Assembly: GCA_963971405.1 (NCBI GenBank)
Contig: OZ020484.1
Coordinates: 9,052,001 to 9,116,000 of the forward strand
Length of the DNA: 64,000 bases
Source: Psococerastis gibbosa
Taxonomy: Eukaryota > Arthropoda > Insecta > Psocodea > Psocidae
Direction: 5' to 3'
Part shown: positions 42,285 through 52,019 of the stretch, piece by piece
Numbering within the stretch: position 1 is the stretch's first letter
How the letters are laid out: each line of letters starts with the position of its first letter
Notes under the pieces: generated by a model
The model's input: the letters and a program-made list of their open reading frames with translations, nothing else
Databases searched by the model: none
Told to the model about the DNA's origin: nothing
Position numbers and translations under genes: made by a program

Positions 42285-42395
42285 TTTTCACGGCCAGAGT
42301 CATAAGAAATACTAGTAGAATTCGAGCTGATGAGCCGTGGTCGATCTAAATATCATTTCATATCGACCACGGCCCGGATTCTACTGGTTCTTCAA
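42285..42395. repeat. Foldback repeat related to 42.68 kb element
   Basis: TTTTCACGGCCAGAGTCATA starts a copy of the next element. AGCCGTGGTCGAT and ATCGACCACGGC form a strong hairpin around AAATATCATTTCAT, and GTAGAATTCGAG pairs with CCGGATTCTAC. Confidence 0.65.
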
Positions 42396-42674
42396 GAAAA
42401 AGTCGATTACTATTTTGTTTTGTCATGTTGGTACCACTATAGAGCACAGTCCCACCAACACCTAACATACAATGCAAGAGTGAACAACAATTTAACAATT
42501 TATCTTTGTTGACAAACAGTATTCATTTTTATTTTAATCCGCTTTTTATTTATTAGATATTAGTTTATTTAGAATAATTTATTCTCTTCGCCGGATAAGT
42601 TATTCTCTCTCTCTATATTATTCTTGGTAGGCCTGCTGTTGAATAAAATACGAGTTATGGGGTTAATATTACAA

Positions 42675-43082
42675 AGGCTTTCACGGCCGGAGTTACGTGA
42701 TGAATCAGTAGAATCCGGGATGATAGGCCGTGGTTGTTCTGAAGGTGTACATCACAGGTTTTTTTTTTTTAGGTTAATCGCATACAAACAATTTAATGAA
42801 TGTATCCGATTGACCTCTTCAGTCGCCCTGTTGGTTAGTACCCGTGTTGAGTTACGACTCGTCTCCGATCGCATGGCGTGTAAAGACTCGCACAAGTGCA
42901 AGCACGTTACCACCTGGCCATCGAAGTCGAAGTCGATCGAAGTTGCTGCTGAGCCTCCGAGTTACAATCTTAGAAGTCTACGCAGCTCCACTGAAGATGT
43001 CAACCGCAGATGTTGAAGTTTGGAAGTACACTTTCAGATCGACCACGGCATATCATCCCGGAGTCTACTGATTCGTCACATG
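42675..43082 (+). mobile_element. Inverted-end retroelement (Penelope-like), interrupted by SINE-B
   Basis: The left end CGGAGTTACGTGATGAATCA, with GGGATGATAGGCCGTGG, is mirrored at the right by CCACGGCATATCATCCCGG and GTCTACTGATTCGTCAC. A SINE-B copy occupies 42765..42950. Right of it, 42991..43018 reads CTGAAGATGTCAACCGCAGA TGTTGAAG, a decayed CUGANGA-hairpin-GAA layout like other Penelope-type terminal repeats. No polymerase is present. Confidence 0.55.
42765..42950 (-). repeat. SINE-B copy, well preserved
   Basis: The minus strand starts at a duplicated TCGACTTCGACTTCGATGG, then CCAGGTGGTAACGTGCTTGC (box A), GCGATCGGAGACGAGTCGTA (box-B-like) and CATTAAATTGTTTGTATGCG with an A-rich 3' end. 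It sits inside the Penelope-like repeat. Confidence 0.85.
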
Positions 43083-43084
43083 GG

Positions 43085-43780
43085 GTGAATAGCAATCAAT
43101 ATAAAACAATGCCACATTATTCTCCAGGATTCATGAAGAAAGTTATCTCATGAACTCGAGCATATGAGGCCAGTTTGTACATTGAGTAGCAGAAAGTGAA
43201 CAATATTGCAATGGAATCATAAAATTATGGCACAATAAAATGATATGCCTTGTAATTCTAGATTTGTTTTTACGAGCCAGAAAACCTTATCTGAGCAGTG
43301 CCACACAACATTCAAAACGACGACGATTGTAGGAGAAACAGTCAGTTTATACTGTATATCTGCGAATAAGTTTTCATTTTGTTTCGCCTCGCATATTATC
43401 ATTTTCCAGCAATGGGGGATAAGGGAACTGATAAAGTTTTTCCTCTATTTTCTCATTTTCAATAAAGTGTCCATATTTTAAACTTAAACAAGTAGTATCT
43501 GCATGTTACCATTGTTTTGTTCTACTCCTGACTTGTAATTCATTACAGACAGCGTATAAGTTTGCGTATTTCAATGAGTCAAGTGAACATTTTCAATACT
43601 TCTTTATTGGTTAAAAGTCGATTTAATTCAAGATGCCGTACTATATGTAATTCATATTCTTCCTTCGCTGTGCCTTATTCATGGATCCCATCTTATCTCG
43701 TTTCATCCTTCTCGTCCATTTATGCTTACTGAGTTTTCTTCTGTTTTATTTATCAGCATCTGCTGTGTTGCTAAATGTAC
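43085..43780. other. No gene recognised
   Basis: Opposing frames at 43217..43481 have no motif. Confidence 0.4.
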
Positions 43781-43988
43781 AGATGAGAATGAAATTTCGC
43801 TAGTAAACTCTAAGCTTCAGATTTTAAATTATTCAACCCCGAAATTTTCGGTACAATACAGTATTATGTTCATTGCTAATTATGCAGTATGTTATATGAT
43901 GATTGGCTGCTATTTTATCAACGACTTGCGACAAGACAACGGCCACTTCCGGGTTTGCACGAGACTAGCAGAAAGTGTCATTGACAGA

Positions 43989-44255
43989 CAGGCGAGGATC
44001 TACCTATGGGGGCTATAGCCCCATTAGGTTCCTCAAAATGCGTAAAACCCCATTATTTCAGTCCTATTTTTCACAATTTTTCTCCCGGGGGAGACCCCCG
44101 GGCCCCCCTTTGGCTCAATTGTATTAGTTACCTATAATATAGAACCCTTATTGCTCTGAAAATGCGTAAAACCCCTATATTTCAGCCCTGTTTTTCATAA
44201 TTTTTTCGTATTAAATCTTAGCCCCCTCCTTGGTCTCATTCTAGATCCGCGCTTG
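43989..44255. mobile_element. hAT MITE, 267 bp, exact 8-bp TSD
   Basis: The termini CAGGCGAGGATCTA and TAGATCCGCGCTTG are imperfect inverted repeats. The target duplication TTGACAGA is exact (43981..43988 and 44256..44263). Internally AAAATGCGTAAAACCCC occurs twice, and a GGGGGAGACCCCCGGGCCCC hairpin resembles the CATTGGCG hAT body, so the families may be related. Confidence 0.85.
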
Positions 44256-44709
44256 TTGACAGATCTCTCAGATGCCAGTGACTAGGCCATCCTCCATGTT
44301 TTGTCCTAGGCCCGGACACGTTAATTATGTAAGTGTAAGTAAGTATCAATGGATACCTCCAGTGCGTAGAGAGTATTGAACATCACTGATCCATTTTTGC
44401 ATTTGTGGAATCAACAAATACAGTATCTGCCGATAAAATCTCTTTAATGCTAAAATCATGACAATAAAAAAATGGCACGAATCTCAAATATTGCAGAGAA
44501 TAATTTTCTTATTTATAATTTAAAAAAATCATTTTGAATAGTCCGTAAAATTATTCAGCAGCGAAATTTTCGGTACATAGGTGCTTATTGCTCATAATAA
44601 TAATAGTAGATTAGCTGCTATTTTACCAACCGCTTCACTACTTTCAGTGCGTAGAGAGTATTCAACCTAATTGATCTATTTTTGCATTTGTGGAATCATC
44701 AAGTACCTA

Positions 44710-44834
44710 TAAACATAATAGTCTCCTTAGTAACTTTGTAAAACTTGCTGTCACTCATTGTTAAAATTTACTTCGTATAGTCTTACAATAAAATTACATG
44801 TAAGACTATACGAAGTAAATTTTAACAATGAGTG
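44710..44834. mobile_element. Short foldback retroelement insertion with 12-bp TSD
   Basis: An exact ATCAAGTACCTA duplication flanks it (44698..44709 and 44835..44846). It begins TAAACATAATAGTCTCCTTA and contains a perfect 35-bp inverted pair starting CACTCATTGTTAAAATTTAC around a short AATAAAATTACAT centre. The first ~50 bp recur at 59628 in front of a Penelope-like repeat. A truncated, 5'-inverted retroelement copy best explains a 12-bp TSD with a foldback. Confidence 0.75.
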
Positions 44835-44964
44835 ATCAAGTACCTACAGCATCTACCGATAAAATCTCTTTAATGCCAAAATCGTGACGATAAAAAATGT
44901 AATGAATATTGCAGAGAATAATTTTCTTATACTTATAATTTGAAAAAATTCCATTTTCGTTAGT

Positions 44965-45890
44965 CTAAGGACGAACCGGAAAATTGTTCAATTCTTGGAC
45001 GTTAGGAAAACTGCGGGGTTGCTAGAGATGGAGGTCTTCGGGAAAGGGGTCGGTGCCGGGTTGAGTTACCAGTCGCAGCACGTATGGCTCCTGCTCTCGA
45101 AAATTTTATGTGCCTCCTACTCCGTTCTTTATTTCCAAATTGCTTGGGGTTTTCGCTGGATCGGAGACTACAGTGGGTGGCTATTTTTATTCTGCTGTGT
45201 TGCGCTCTATATTTATTTCACATTAGCAACAATTTTACTAAGTGGTTGGATTTCACTGCCTATCTTTCTGCCTTTCTTCCTTCACTGCTGCGATTTTTTG
45301 TTTAATTTAAATAGTTAAATTAAGCTTATTTTACTGATTGCAACCGAGAGTAGGTCAGACGCCTATTATGTACTGTATATATTAGTGTTTTGGTATGTGT
45401 GTATGCATGAACTTGGAGTCGTTTAGGCCCATAGGTCCCCTTGGTGTTATGGTAACGGTCACAGGCATTGGGAACAGTAATGGGTTCATTGGCATAAGAC
45501 ATCCTTCAGAAAAGAAGATAACTATTCTTATTACCGGAATATTCCAGCTGGTAAAGACTTGGGCTATGAAGAGAAAGGTAGAGGTTCAGAAATCAACATG
45601 GAACATCTGTACATATTTTCTGACCACCCTGTCGTCAGCCCACGCAACCTTAATGGGTACCTTGCCATCATTGTTAGGTGAAAACGCGGGCGCCAAAGAA
45701 CATCCCAAATAGACCATTGTTCAAAGGAGAGGGGTTTCTTACAGACAATAGGCCTAGAAACTCGATGAGTTGTCGTGCCATGGCGCTTTGCTGTCCTATT
45801 TATCCGTTAGTATAAGTATTGTATGATTCCTCAGACTCAGAAGTCAGGGTGAATCTGAGGTACCAAATAACACATGCTATATAACAGTAA
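44965..45890. other. No gene recognised; hydrophobic frame rejected
   Basis: A 107-codon frame at 44995..45318 is rich in L, F and W, and one at 45395..45712 has mixed composition. Neither shows a family motif, start context or splice support, so I do not call genes here. Confidence 0.35.
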
Positions 45891-45892
45891 AT

Positions 45893-46105
45893 ATGTCAGG
45901 ATATGTAGAGTAATATTGCAGACTCCAACTTCACCCGAAAGGTCGTTGGTTCGAGTCCCACACTTGCTACATTTTCTGGCCATGCTTCGGAGGGCATTTA
46001 AAGCAGGCGGTCGCGTTGAGTGTAAAATAGGGCTTTATAGTCCTAACTCCGCTAGGTTGTCTTATTAGTAGAACAAAAAAAGTAAACATTTCATTATTTA
46101 ATTAT
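45893..46105 (+). repeat. SINE-A copy
   Basis: TCAGGATATGTAGAGTAATA, then box B GTTGGTTCGAGTCCCACAC and CATTTTCTGGCCATGCTTCG, ending CTCCGCTAGGTTGTCTTATT. Box B is intact; a short deletion lies in the GCGGTCGCG region. Confidence 0.85.
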
Positions 46106-46109
46106 TAAA

Positions 46110-46695
46110 ATGGAACTTACCCTAAAGAACAAGATGTTATGGATAATGCGAGCCTCCAATGTATTGGATACTACACCGTTATGATTGTGTTGCATTATAT
46201 ATAGTATTATTGATCAGCACAGGCTAGACTATACAATTGTTCCATTGTTAGGGAAAATCTATAGACAGCCGATGGTTTTTTAGTTATTATACAAGAAGCC
46301 AAAACTATTTAACACAATCCAGCGTTGCAGGTGGGGTAAATTGGAAATGTCAGGGTGGCGTGCATAGGAAGGGAACGGGATCAATCAGCCACGTCAGCCA
46401 TGATTCGGAGCTTCATCAAACTAGCAAATTTTAATAAGTTGCAAGACGTGTTGGATTAATGTCATGTTAGCCGAGTCACTGAGTGACAGCTGCGTCATTT
46501 TCCAACGCTGTGCTTATCCTAATTTTTACCTCATCGGTATTTGGTGCTTTAAAGCCCATTTATAAACTGCTAGAAACTGTGGTGTAAACGAAATCGATAA
46601 GGTAGCCCAGTAGTTCATTGTGTGGCTTTTCTCGCTGAGCTTATCTCTGGCGTTTAAAAAATGCTGTAATATTGTAGATTTTGTGTAAAATTTCA
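46110..46695. other. No gene recognised
   Basis: No motif noted. Confidence 0.4.
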
Positions 46696-46699
46696 CATT

Positions 46700-47165
46700 T
46701 ATTTTAAGATTAATCGTATAGATCAGGGGTTCCCAACCTTTTTTTGTCCATGGACTAGATGCACTAGATTATTTTATGATTTTCCGTGGACCAATATAGC
46801 TGCGGCAGGAAAATTCTAGGATGATGTATTGTTTGTGCCTACAATTACATGCTAATATTTGATGTTTAGGACTGGTATCAGTTGAATTTTATAGTTCAGT
46901 GCCAAGACTTACTGTATTTTAATTCGAATTTCCAATATCTCAGTTTTTATTTTCATATTTCTTACTTTGGACCGTGGACCACCTGATACGTGTCCATGGA
47001 CCACAGTTTGGGAACCCCTGGTATAGATGCAATCAAATCGATGTATCCGAATAACCTCTTCAGTCGCCTTTATACGTAACACTTGTGATGAGTTACGGCA
47101 GGCCTCCGATCGCTCATGTATATATGTAGACGCACACAAGTATACGAGGAAGCTACCAACCGTGC
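46700..47165 (-). repeat. SINE-B split by hAT MITE
   Basis: SINE-B sequence runs TTAAGATTAATCGTATAGAT to 46723. It resumes after the MITE with GCAATCAAATCGATGTATCC, AATAACCTCTTCAGTCGCC and CTCCGATCGCTCATGTATAT. The head is diverged from other copies, so this is an older insertion. Confidence 0.8.
46724..47020. mobile_element. hAT MITE, CAGGGGTTCCCAA family, 297 bp
   Basis: The ends CAGGGGTTCCCAACCTTTTT and CAGTTTGGGAACCCCTG have an exact TSD GTATAGAT (46716..46723 and 47021..47028). Inner pairing includes GTCCATGGAC and CCGTGGACCA. The CAGGGGTTCCCAA start recurs in many animal hAT families. A second copy lies at 50423 in inverse orientation. Confidence 0.9.
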
Positions 47166-47177
47166 CAACATCAGTTG

Positions 47178-47331
47178 GGAATTGTTGATTGTCTGAGTCC
47201 TCTTAATAGCTGGTTTTTACTCTATTTGACTTATGGCGAGATCCAACCACTTACACTCGGAAAAGAACGCAGAATTGTTGATTGTCTGAGTTCTCTTAAT
47301 AGCTGGTTTTTACTCTATTTGGCTTATGGTT
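47178..47331 (+). repeat. 93-bp-spaced direct duplication
   Basis: GAATTGTTGATTGTCTGAGT through GCTGGTTTTTACTCTATTTG occurs at 47178 and 47271 with two substitutions in ~60 bp. Confidence 0.8.
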
Positions 47332-47334
47332 GTT

Positions 47335-47812
47335 GGAGGAGGAGTTGAGTGACGTCACTCTGTGATAATTTACAATGATGGAATAATTCCGTCATCGTCT
47401 TATAATGCTTACATTGCTTTGCGTTCGTAATAGGCTTCTAAAGTAAAAGCTACTCGTAAATGCTACAAAGATTTACAAACTACTTTTTAACGAACTAAAC
47501 AGCATAATTTTCTTGTGTTCAGACAAATTTTACTACCATTATCCTACATATAAACCGCCAATTCGAAGAGCTAACATTATGGCATATATGGATGTAAATA
47601 TTTAAACAACTCACATGAAATCTGAGTAGTAAATCCCTTCATCTTCTCTCCACATCTTCTTCATATATTTTGCCTCAGTTAGTTTATTAATGGCTGTCAG
47701 CCCCCCCCCCCCCCCCCCCCCGAGCGTCTTGAACTCTTGATCCATTAATGGTTGGTGGCAAGAGGCCCAGCCATGCAGGCAACACAACACAATAACGATA
47801 GTAACGTTATAA
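47335..47812. other. No gene recognised
   Basis: It contains the C21 tract at 47701..47721 and one TGACGTCA near 47350. No coding motif. Confidence 0.4.
47701..47721. repeat. C21 homopolymer
   Basis: 21 consecutive C, the joint-longest homopolymer in the window together with G21 at 15108. Confidence 0.9.
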
Positions 47813-47814
47813 TA

Positions 47815-47895
47815 TAATAACGAGGAGGTTCAACCATAAGTTAGTTTAATGTCAGTGGAATATTCCATATAACCTAATACTGCATTATACTAAAA
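47815..47895 (+). repeat. SINE-C tail fragment
   Basis: ACGAGGAGGTTCAACCATAA, GTTAGTTTAATGTCAGTGGA and CTAATACTGCATTATAC match the SINE-C 3' half with a short deletion. Confidence 0.6.
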
Positions 47896-47949
47896 CGGGT
47901 CTAGTCTATGGAAAAAAAAATTTTTTTTTTACTATTGTATTGTATGCCA

Positions 47950-48440
47950 ACGGCCTTACCAAGTTAAGAATCTATGAAAGCAGAGCATGTTTCAAACTGC
48001 GGCAAACTTGGTAGTGTGCACAGCGTTGGCAGTGGAACATGGTGGGACATGATAACGCGCTGAGACTATAGCAGTCAGTCTACGTCGAGTCCTGGTCACC
48101 TCCGAATTAATCGTGTGATTTTACCATGTTCCCCAAGTGGTTCGGAATCCACTATAATCAGGAGATCCACCCTGTCAGTCAAGGGCCGGCCGCCATACCA
48201 AGTTGAATCCAGCGGACCAGAGCAGGTTCAAAGATGCAGATAACTTGGTCGTGTGCACAGTGCCGGTAGGGAAACATGGTAGGACTTGTCCTGGTCACCT
48301 CCGAACTAATCGTGTGACTTCACTGTGTTTCCCAAGTGGTTCGGAATCCACTATAATCAGGAGGTCCACTGTCCTATGGGCCCACACCGTGGCCTGGGAC
48401 TGTGTCCAACCATTCTACTACTACCCTGTCAGTCAACTCC
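47950..48440 (+). repeat. Two-unit tandem repeat, ~239-bp period
   Basis: ACCAAGTT occurs at 47958 and 48197, followed in both units by CAGAGCA(T/G)GTT, AACTTGGT, GTGTGCACAG, GTCCTGGTCACCTCCGAA, CCCAAGTGGTTCGGAATCCA, CTATAATCAGGAG and CCCTGTCAGTCAA. GC content is clearly higher than the flanks. It lies just left of a minus-strand retroelement 3' end. No coding frame is shared. Confidence 0.8.
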
Positions 48441-48489
48441 CCTTTCCCCCGAGGTGAAAGAGTCTGCCCTTAGGGTGCCTCAAAGTTAA

Positions 48490-48989
48490 CTAACACTTAC
48501 TTACTTTATCCAACGCCCACTCTTGGCGTTCGGGTGCCGCGCCTGCCAGTAAAGTGATGAGATGTCATTGGTAGGACTCTGAATTGCTTGACATGCTGTA
48601 AGGTGGGCAGCATCCATACGTCCGCTGAGGCAGAGTAGGCATTGGTCTGAAGCAGCCAGGCCTAGGCGAAACAGGTGAGCCTGCAGGTAGTCGTGGCCAG
48701 TTATGCAGCGAAAACGGGCGACAGAAGTTGCTCTTGGTAGGTCACACAGACTCACTCCCCCCGCCAGGCTGACAGGGTTGCTTAAAGCAGAAATGCTGAA
48801 AGCAGGCGTTGAAAACAACAACAACAATATTATATTGTATAAGATTTGGCAAAGAATATATAAACCCCGCCTTACCAGAAGATACAACAATGCTCTATCA
48901 ACTAGTGCAGCAGGACAGCCATGGTGAGGAATCTTGTACCCCATGACCGGCCAAGATCTGTTTTTGTTGACCGTTTTCGATAAATGCAC
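48490..48989 (-). pseudogene. Non-LTR retrotransposon C-terminal region
   Basis: The minus-strand frame reads VSLCDLPRATSVARFRCITG, then HDYLQAHLFRLGLAASDQCL and LCLSGRMDAAHLTACQAI, and ends SSLYWQARHPNAKSGRWIK. The RxxxxxRxxTGHDxLxxHLxRLGLxxSxxCxLC...HLxxC block is the post-RNase H Cys/His region of Jockey/I-type elements. The tail continues to a (TAAG)n-type simple repeat at 48492..48506. Residues before about 85 are a hydrophobic, unrelated stretch, so the homologous part starts near 48745. RNase H and polymerase are missing. Confidence 0.8.
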
Positions 48990-49053
48990 AACCGGCGACG
49001 GCTGCGGGTAGGCTTAGATCTGGCTGCTTCTGACCGACCTATGCCCACTTTGG

Positions 49054-49653
49054 TACAGTTTTTTTTTCGTGTCCGAGGTAGATATTCCTACTTTCTGGGC
49101 CCAGTATACTCCCAACCTGCCTGACGCCACAGTCGGTACACACCCAAAGGTCGTAGAAGTCTTTGGCCTTTTCTCGAACGGATTAGCCGCTAGGTATGTC
49201 CTCTTAGCGTGGTCAGGAGTACGCCGGATCGGGTTTTGTCCACGTGTATAAAATGTTTTTTTTTCGTGTCCGAGGTAGATACTCCTACTTTCTGAGCCCC
49301 CAGTATACTCCCAACCTGCCTGACGCCACAGTCGGTACACACCCAAAGGTCGTAGAAGTCTTTGGCCTCTTCTCGAACGGATTAGCCGCTAGGTATGTCC
49401 TCTTAGCGTGGTCAGGGGTACGCCGGATCGGGTTTTGTCCACGTGTATAAAAAGTTTTTTTTTCGTGTCCGAGGTAAATACTCCTACTTTCTGGGCCCCC
49501 AGTATACTCCCAACCTGCCTGACGCCACAGTCGGTACACACCCAAAGGTCGTAGAAGTCTTTGGCCTCTTCTCGAACGGATTAGCCGCTAGGTATGTCCT
49601 CTTAGCGTGGTCAGGGGTACGCCGGATCGGGTTTTGTCCACGTGTATAAAAAG
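49054..49653 (+). repeat. Three-unit tandem array, ~199-bp period
   Basis: Near-identical units start with a T-tract and CGTGTCCGAGGTA (49068, 49265 and 49464) and end CCACGTGTATAAAA(A/T)G. Each contains CTCCCAACCTGCCTGACGCC, GTCGGTACACACCCAAAGGT, GAACGGATTAGCCGCTAGGT and ACGCCGGATCGGGTTTTGTC. CACGTG is joined directly to TATAAAA at every unit end. The reading frame is open on both strands, but the period is not a multiple of three, so the repeated peptide frames are likely shadows. The few differences imply recent amplification. Confidence 0.9.
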
Positions 49654-49654
49654 C

Positions 49655-50420
49655 GATCTTCGGTAGACAGACGCATGGATGTCGCCCACCTACAAGCGTT
49701 CCAAAGATCCATAGCCCGAATAACGTAGGTACTTCCCTCTAATGGCAGGTATGGCACCAGATGGCGGTAACGCCAAGAGTTGGATGAATCAGTTATGCTT
49801 GTTATAAAAATTTGCATTGATAACTCATTTCTTCTCCATTTTCTCGTGTTTGTTTGGCCTATTGCCAAGGACTTGTTGATTACAAGGCAGCTTTACGGGT
49901 CAGGATAATGTTCCAAAAAGTCAACGTCTATGGCAAGAGGAAAGCTGTTGAGCTCGTCTGGCTACGATGCTGTTTCAGCTGGAGTTGCATGACTTAGTAC
50001 AGTACGTGGTCAGCAGAGCCGCTGAATAAATTATGAGATTTCTGTACGGCTGGCTAGTGACTGCCCCCTCAAAACTGTAATTTTTATTCTATATCCATAT
50101 GTAACCATCTGGCCTGTTATTTTTCAGTCTCGCCTCCCCTTCAGTATTTTGTCACTGTCAGTGCGGCTTGATTAGCCAGATGCCATTTGAAACGTCCAGG
50201 ATACAGGATATTATTTTTAAAGTATTGTATGCAGTAGTTTACGTTTATACAGGGAGTCCCGCTAACGCTACAGATAATTCGCTAAGGAGAAGTTTAGAGG
50301 ACGTTCTTTTAGAGGAGATTCGACCAAGAAACCCATGTTCGGCAGTGAAGGTACAGGGTGTCTCGCAGATTTTTGTAGAACCGTTTTTATATTTTTATGC
50401 CCCCCTTTACATTCCCCTAG
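49655..50420. other. Unrecognised; possible decayed coding piece at the left
   Basis: Immediately after the array the + strand reads MDVAHLQAFQRSIARIT before a stop, which loosely resembles the xxLQxxQxxxxRxIT motif near the end of Jockey-type polymerases; this is weak. The rest shows no motif. Confidence 0.25.
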
Positions 50421-50422
50421 CG

Positions 50423-50753
50423 CAGGGGTTCCCAAACTGTGGTCTGTGGACTACCAGTGGTCCACAGACATACAGGTGTCAGGTGGTCCACGGACCAAAG
50501 TAAAAAATAAGAAAATAAATCAGCTGAGATATTGGAAATTTGAAGTAAAATACAGTAAGTCTTGGCACTGAACTACTAGTATAACATCCAACCGATACCA
50601 GTCCTAAACATTTAATCAAATATTAGCATGTAATTAACTGTAGGCACAAATCATCCTAGATTTTGACGATTGTCCTGTTGCAGCCATGGTGGTCCACGGA
50701 AAATCATAAAATAATCGAGTGGCCCATGGACAAAAAAAGGCTGGGAACCTCTG
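50423..50753. mobile_element. hAT MITE, CAGGGGTTCCCAA family, 331 bp
   Basis: Left end CAGGGGTTCCCAAACTGTGG, right end CTGGGAACCTCTG. The flanking octamers are CCCTAGCG and CCCTAACG, identical at 7 of 8 positions. Internal blocks GATATTGGAAATT, AAGTCTTGGCACTGAA and CCGATACCAGTCCTAAACAT are the reverse complement of the 46724 copy. Confidence 0.9.
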
Positions 50754-50764
50754 CCCTAACGAAT

Positions 50765-51655
50765 TATCTGGCGTTCTTGTGACGCCCTGTAGCCTACTAT
50801 GTGTCCTTATCTGAAGTCCTTTTTTGTACAAAATTAATTCTTGTTATTCATTATAATTTCATGCTTATACTATTTTACCAAAGTGCTTCAAAGCTAAGCC
50901 GAGCCCCTTTGAGTCCATAGAAAATTACAAATTAGCTCAAGTTTCTGTAAAGGAAACGACTTACCGCGATTTGGCTTTGAGAGGCAGAATTGGCCTACTG
51001 CGCTGTCAACTCATCTTTAACCGAAAACGACAGTTGGAGGGTCAAAAACAATAAACCTGGGCGAAGAGCCCTCGCCGACCGACACGCTCGCGGCAACATG
51101 CCAAAAACCAACCGGAACTGAATCCAGCACCTAAAGTGAGATTGCGGCTCCAGTTTCAGACCTATCTTCTAAAGGTCCTTGTTCATAACATTGTAAGCTG
51201 AATCCTCGGGTATACCGATACCCTTGTCAGCTATAGTCATCCATCGCTGACCTTTGAATCTGTACACCCCGCATCCATTTATGATAATCGAGTGAGACCG
51301 GGCGCCGTAATGGAATGGATTGTGGTGACTGGTTGGACTGTGTATCCCAGTGATTCACCTGTGTCAGCAGTATTGTCTCCAGTGTAGGGCATCTTTAGTG
51401 AAAGCCTTGCCTTGGCAAATTAACTCATTCTCCCCCTACTCAGTCGTCTCAAACCCCCCCCCCTCCCCCCCCCCCGCCCGCACTAAAATTACAAGTTCCA
51501 AGTTGAAATTACTAATGTAAATGTACGTTTTAGAGAGGCTAATGGTTTACACTGTTTCTCCCATCAATTTCGTTCATTCCCTCATTATCTGTATACGGTA
51601 TGTTTTATATGTTGTGTAGATATTTTGCCTATTTACGTTTTTGTACTTTTGCTTT
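50765..51655. other. No gene recognised
   Basis: It includes C-tracts near 51455..51480. No motif. Confidence 0.4.
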
Positions 51656-51663
51656 CCTATTTA

Positions 51664-51902
51664 CAGTGGCGGCGCTAGAAATTTAAAGGTGGTGGGGCCA
51701 AGGGGGGCCTGACTTCTATCTGGGGGGGGGCAATGAAAAACAAAACATTTTTCATTGGGGGTAGGTATAACGTTCAATAATTCTGCAATTGAACAACATG
51801 TACAATATCTCAAAAGTGGGGGGGGGGGCCATGGAGGGGCCGGAGAAACTGTTGGGGGCGGGGGGGCAGGCTCCCTCTGGCACCCCCATTGCGCCGCCAC
51901 TG
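51664..51902. mobile_element. hAT MITE, CAGTGGCGGCGC ends, 239 bp
   Basis: The ends CAGTGGCGGCGC and GCGCCGCCACTG are perfect inverted repeats with an exact TSD CCTATTTA (51656..51663 and 51903..51910). Several G-tracts lie inside. The start CAGTGGCGG is shared with the MITE at 32469, suggesting one terminal-repeat lineage. Confidence 0.9.
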
Positions 51903-51925
51903 CCTATTTATACGTCAATATAAGA

Positions 51926-52015
51926 GAGGCTTTGATGGATAATTTTCGATTTCGGGATTTCAACGGTCCCAGGAACAAAAAAATTGGTTTTTACTGAATT
52001 TCTGACGGTCTGTTT
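51926..52015 (+). repeat. TGCTTTCC repeat fragment
   Basis: GGCTTTGATGGATAATTTTC, GATTTCAACGGTCCCAGGAA and TTGGTTTTTACTGAATTTCT match the 5' part of the family. Confidence 0.65.
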
Positions 52016-52019
52016 GTAG

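Larger units (their letters stand above)
43826..44960. repeat. Tandem segmental duplication with two insertions
   Basis: Unit 1 (~43826..44545) and unit 2 (~44548..44960) share, in order, AAATTATTCA with CGAAATTTTCGGTACA, GCTGCTATTTTA, GTGCGTAGAGAGTATT, TTTTTGCATTTGTGGAATCA, GATAAAATCTCTTTAATGC and ATTGCAGAGAATAATTTTCT. Unit 1 carries a hAT MITE at 43989, unit 2 a foldback retroelement at 44710. Each insertion is absent from the other unit, so both followed the duplication or were lost. Confidence 0.8.

Noticed and set aside
42300..42395. CTGATGAGCCGTGG as a hammerhead core
   Set aside because: CUGAUGA is followed by a strong hairpin, but the required GAAA after the stem is absent (CCGG instead).
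44995..45318. 107-codon hydrophobic frame, possible membrane protein
   Set aside because: Two overlapping phases are both hydrophobic because of T-rich sequence; no family motif, no start context and no splice evidence.
49285..49545. Repeated peptide frames across the 199-bp array
   Set aside because: Open in several phases on both strands; the period is not a multiple of three, so the apparent repeat protein changes frame between units.
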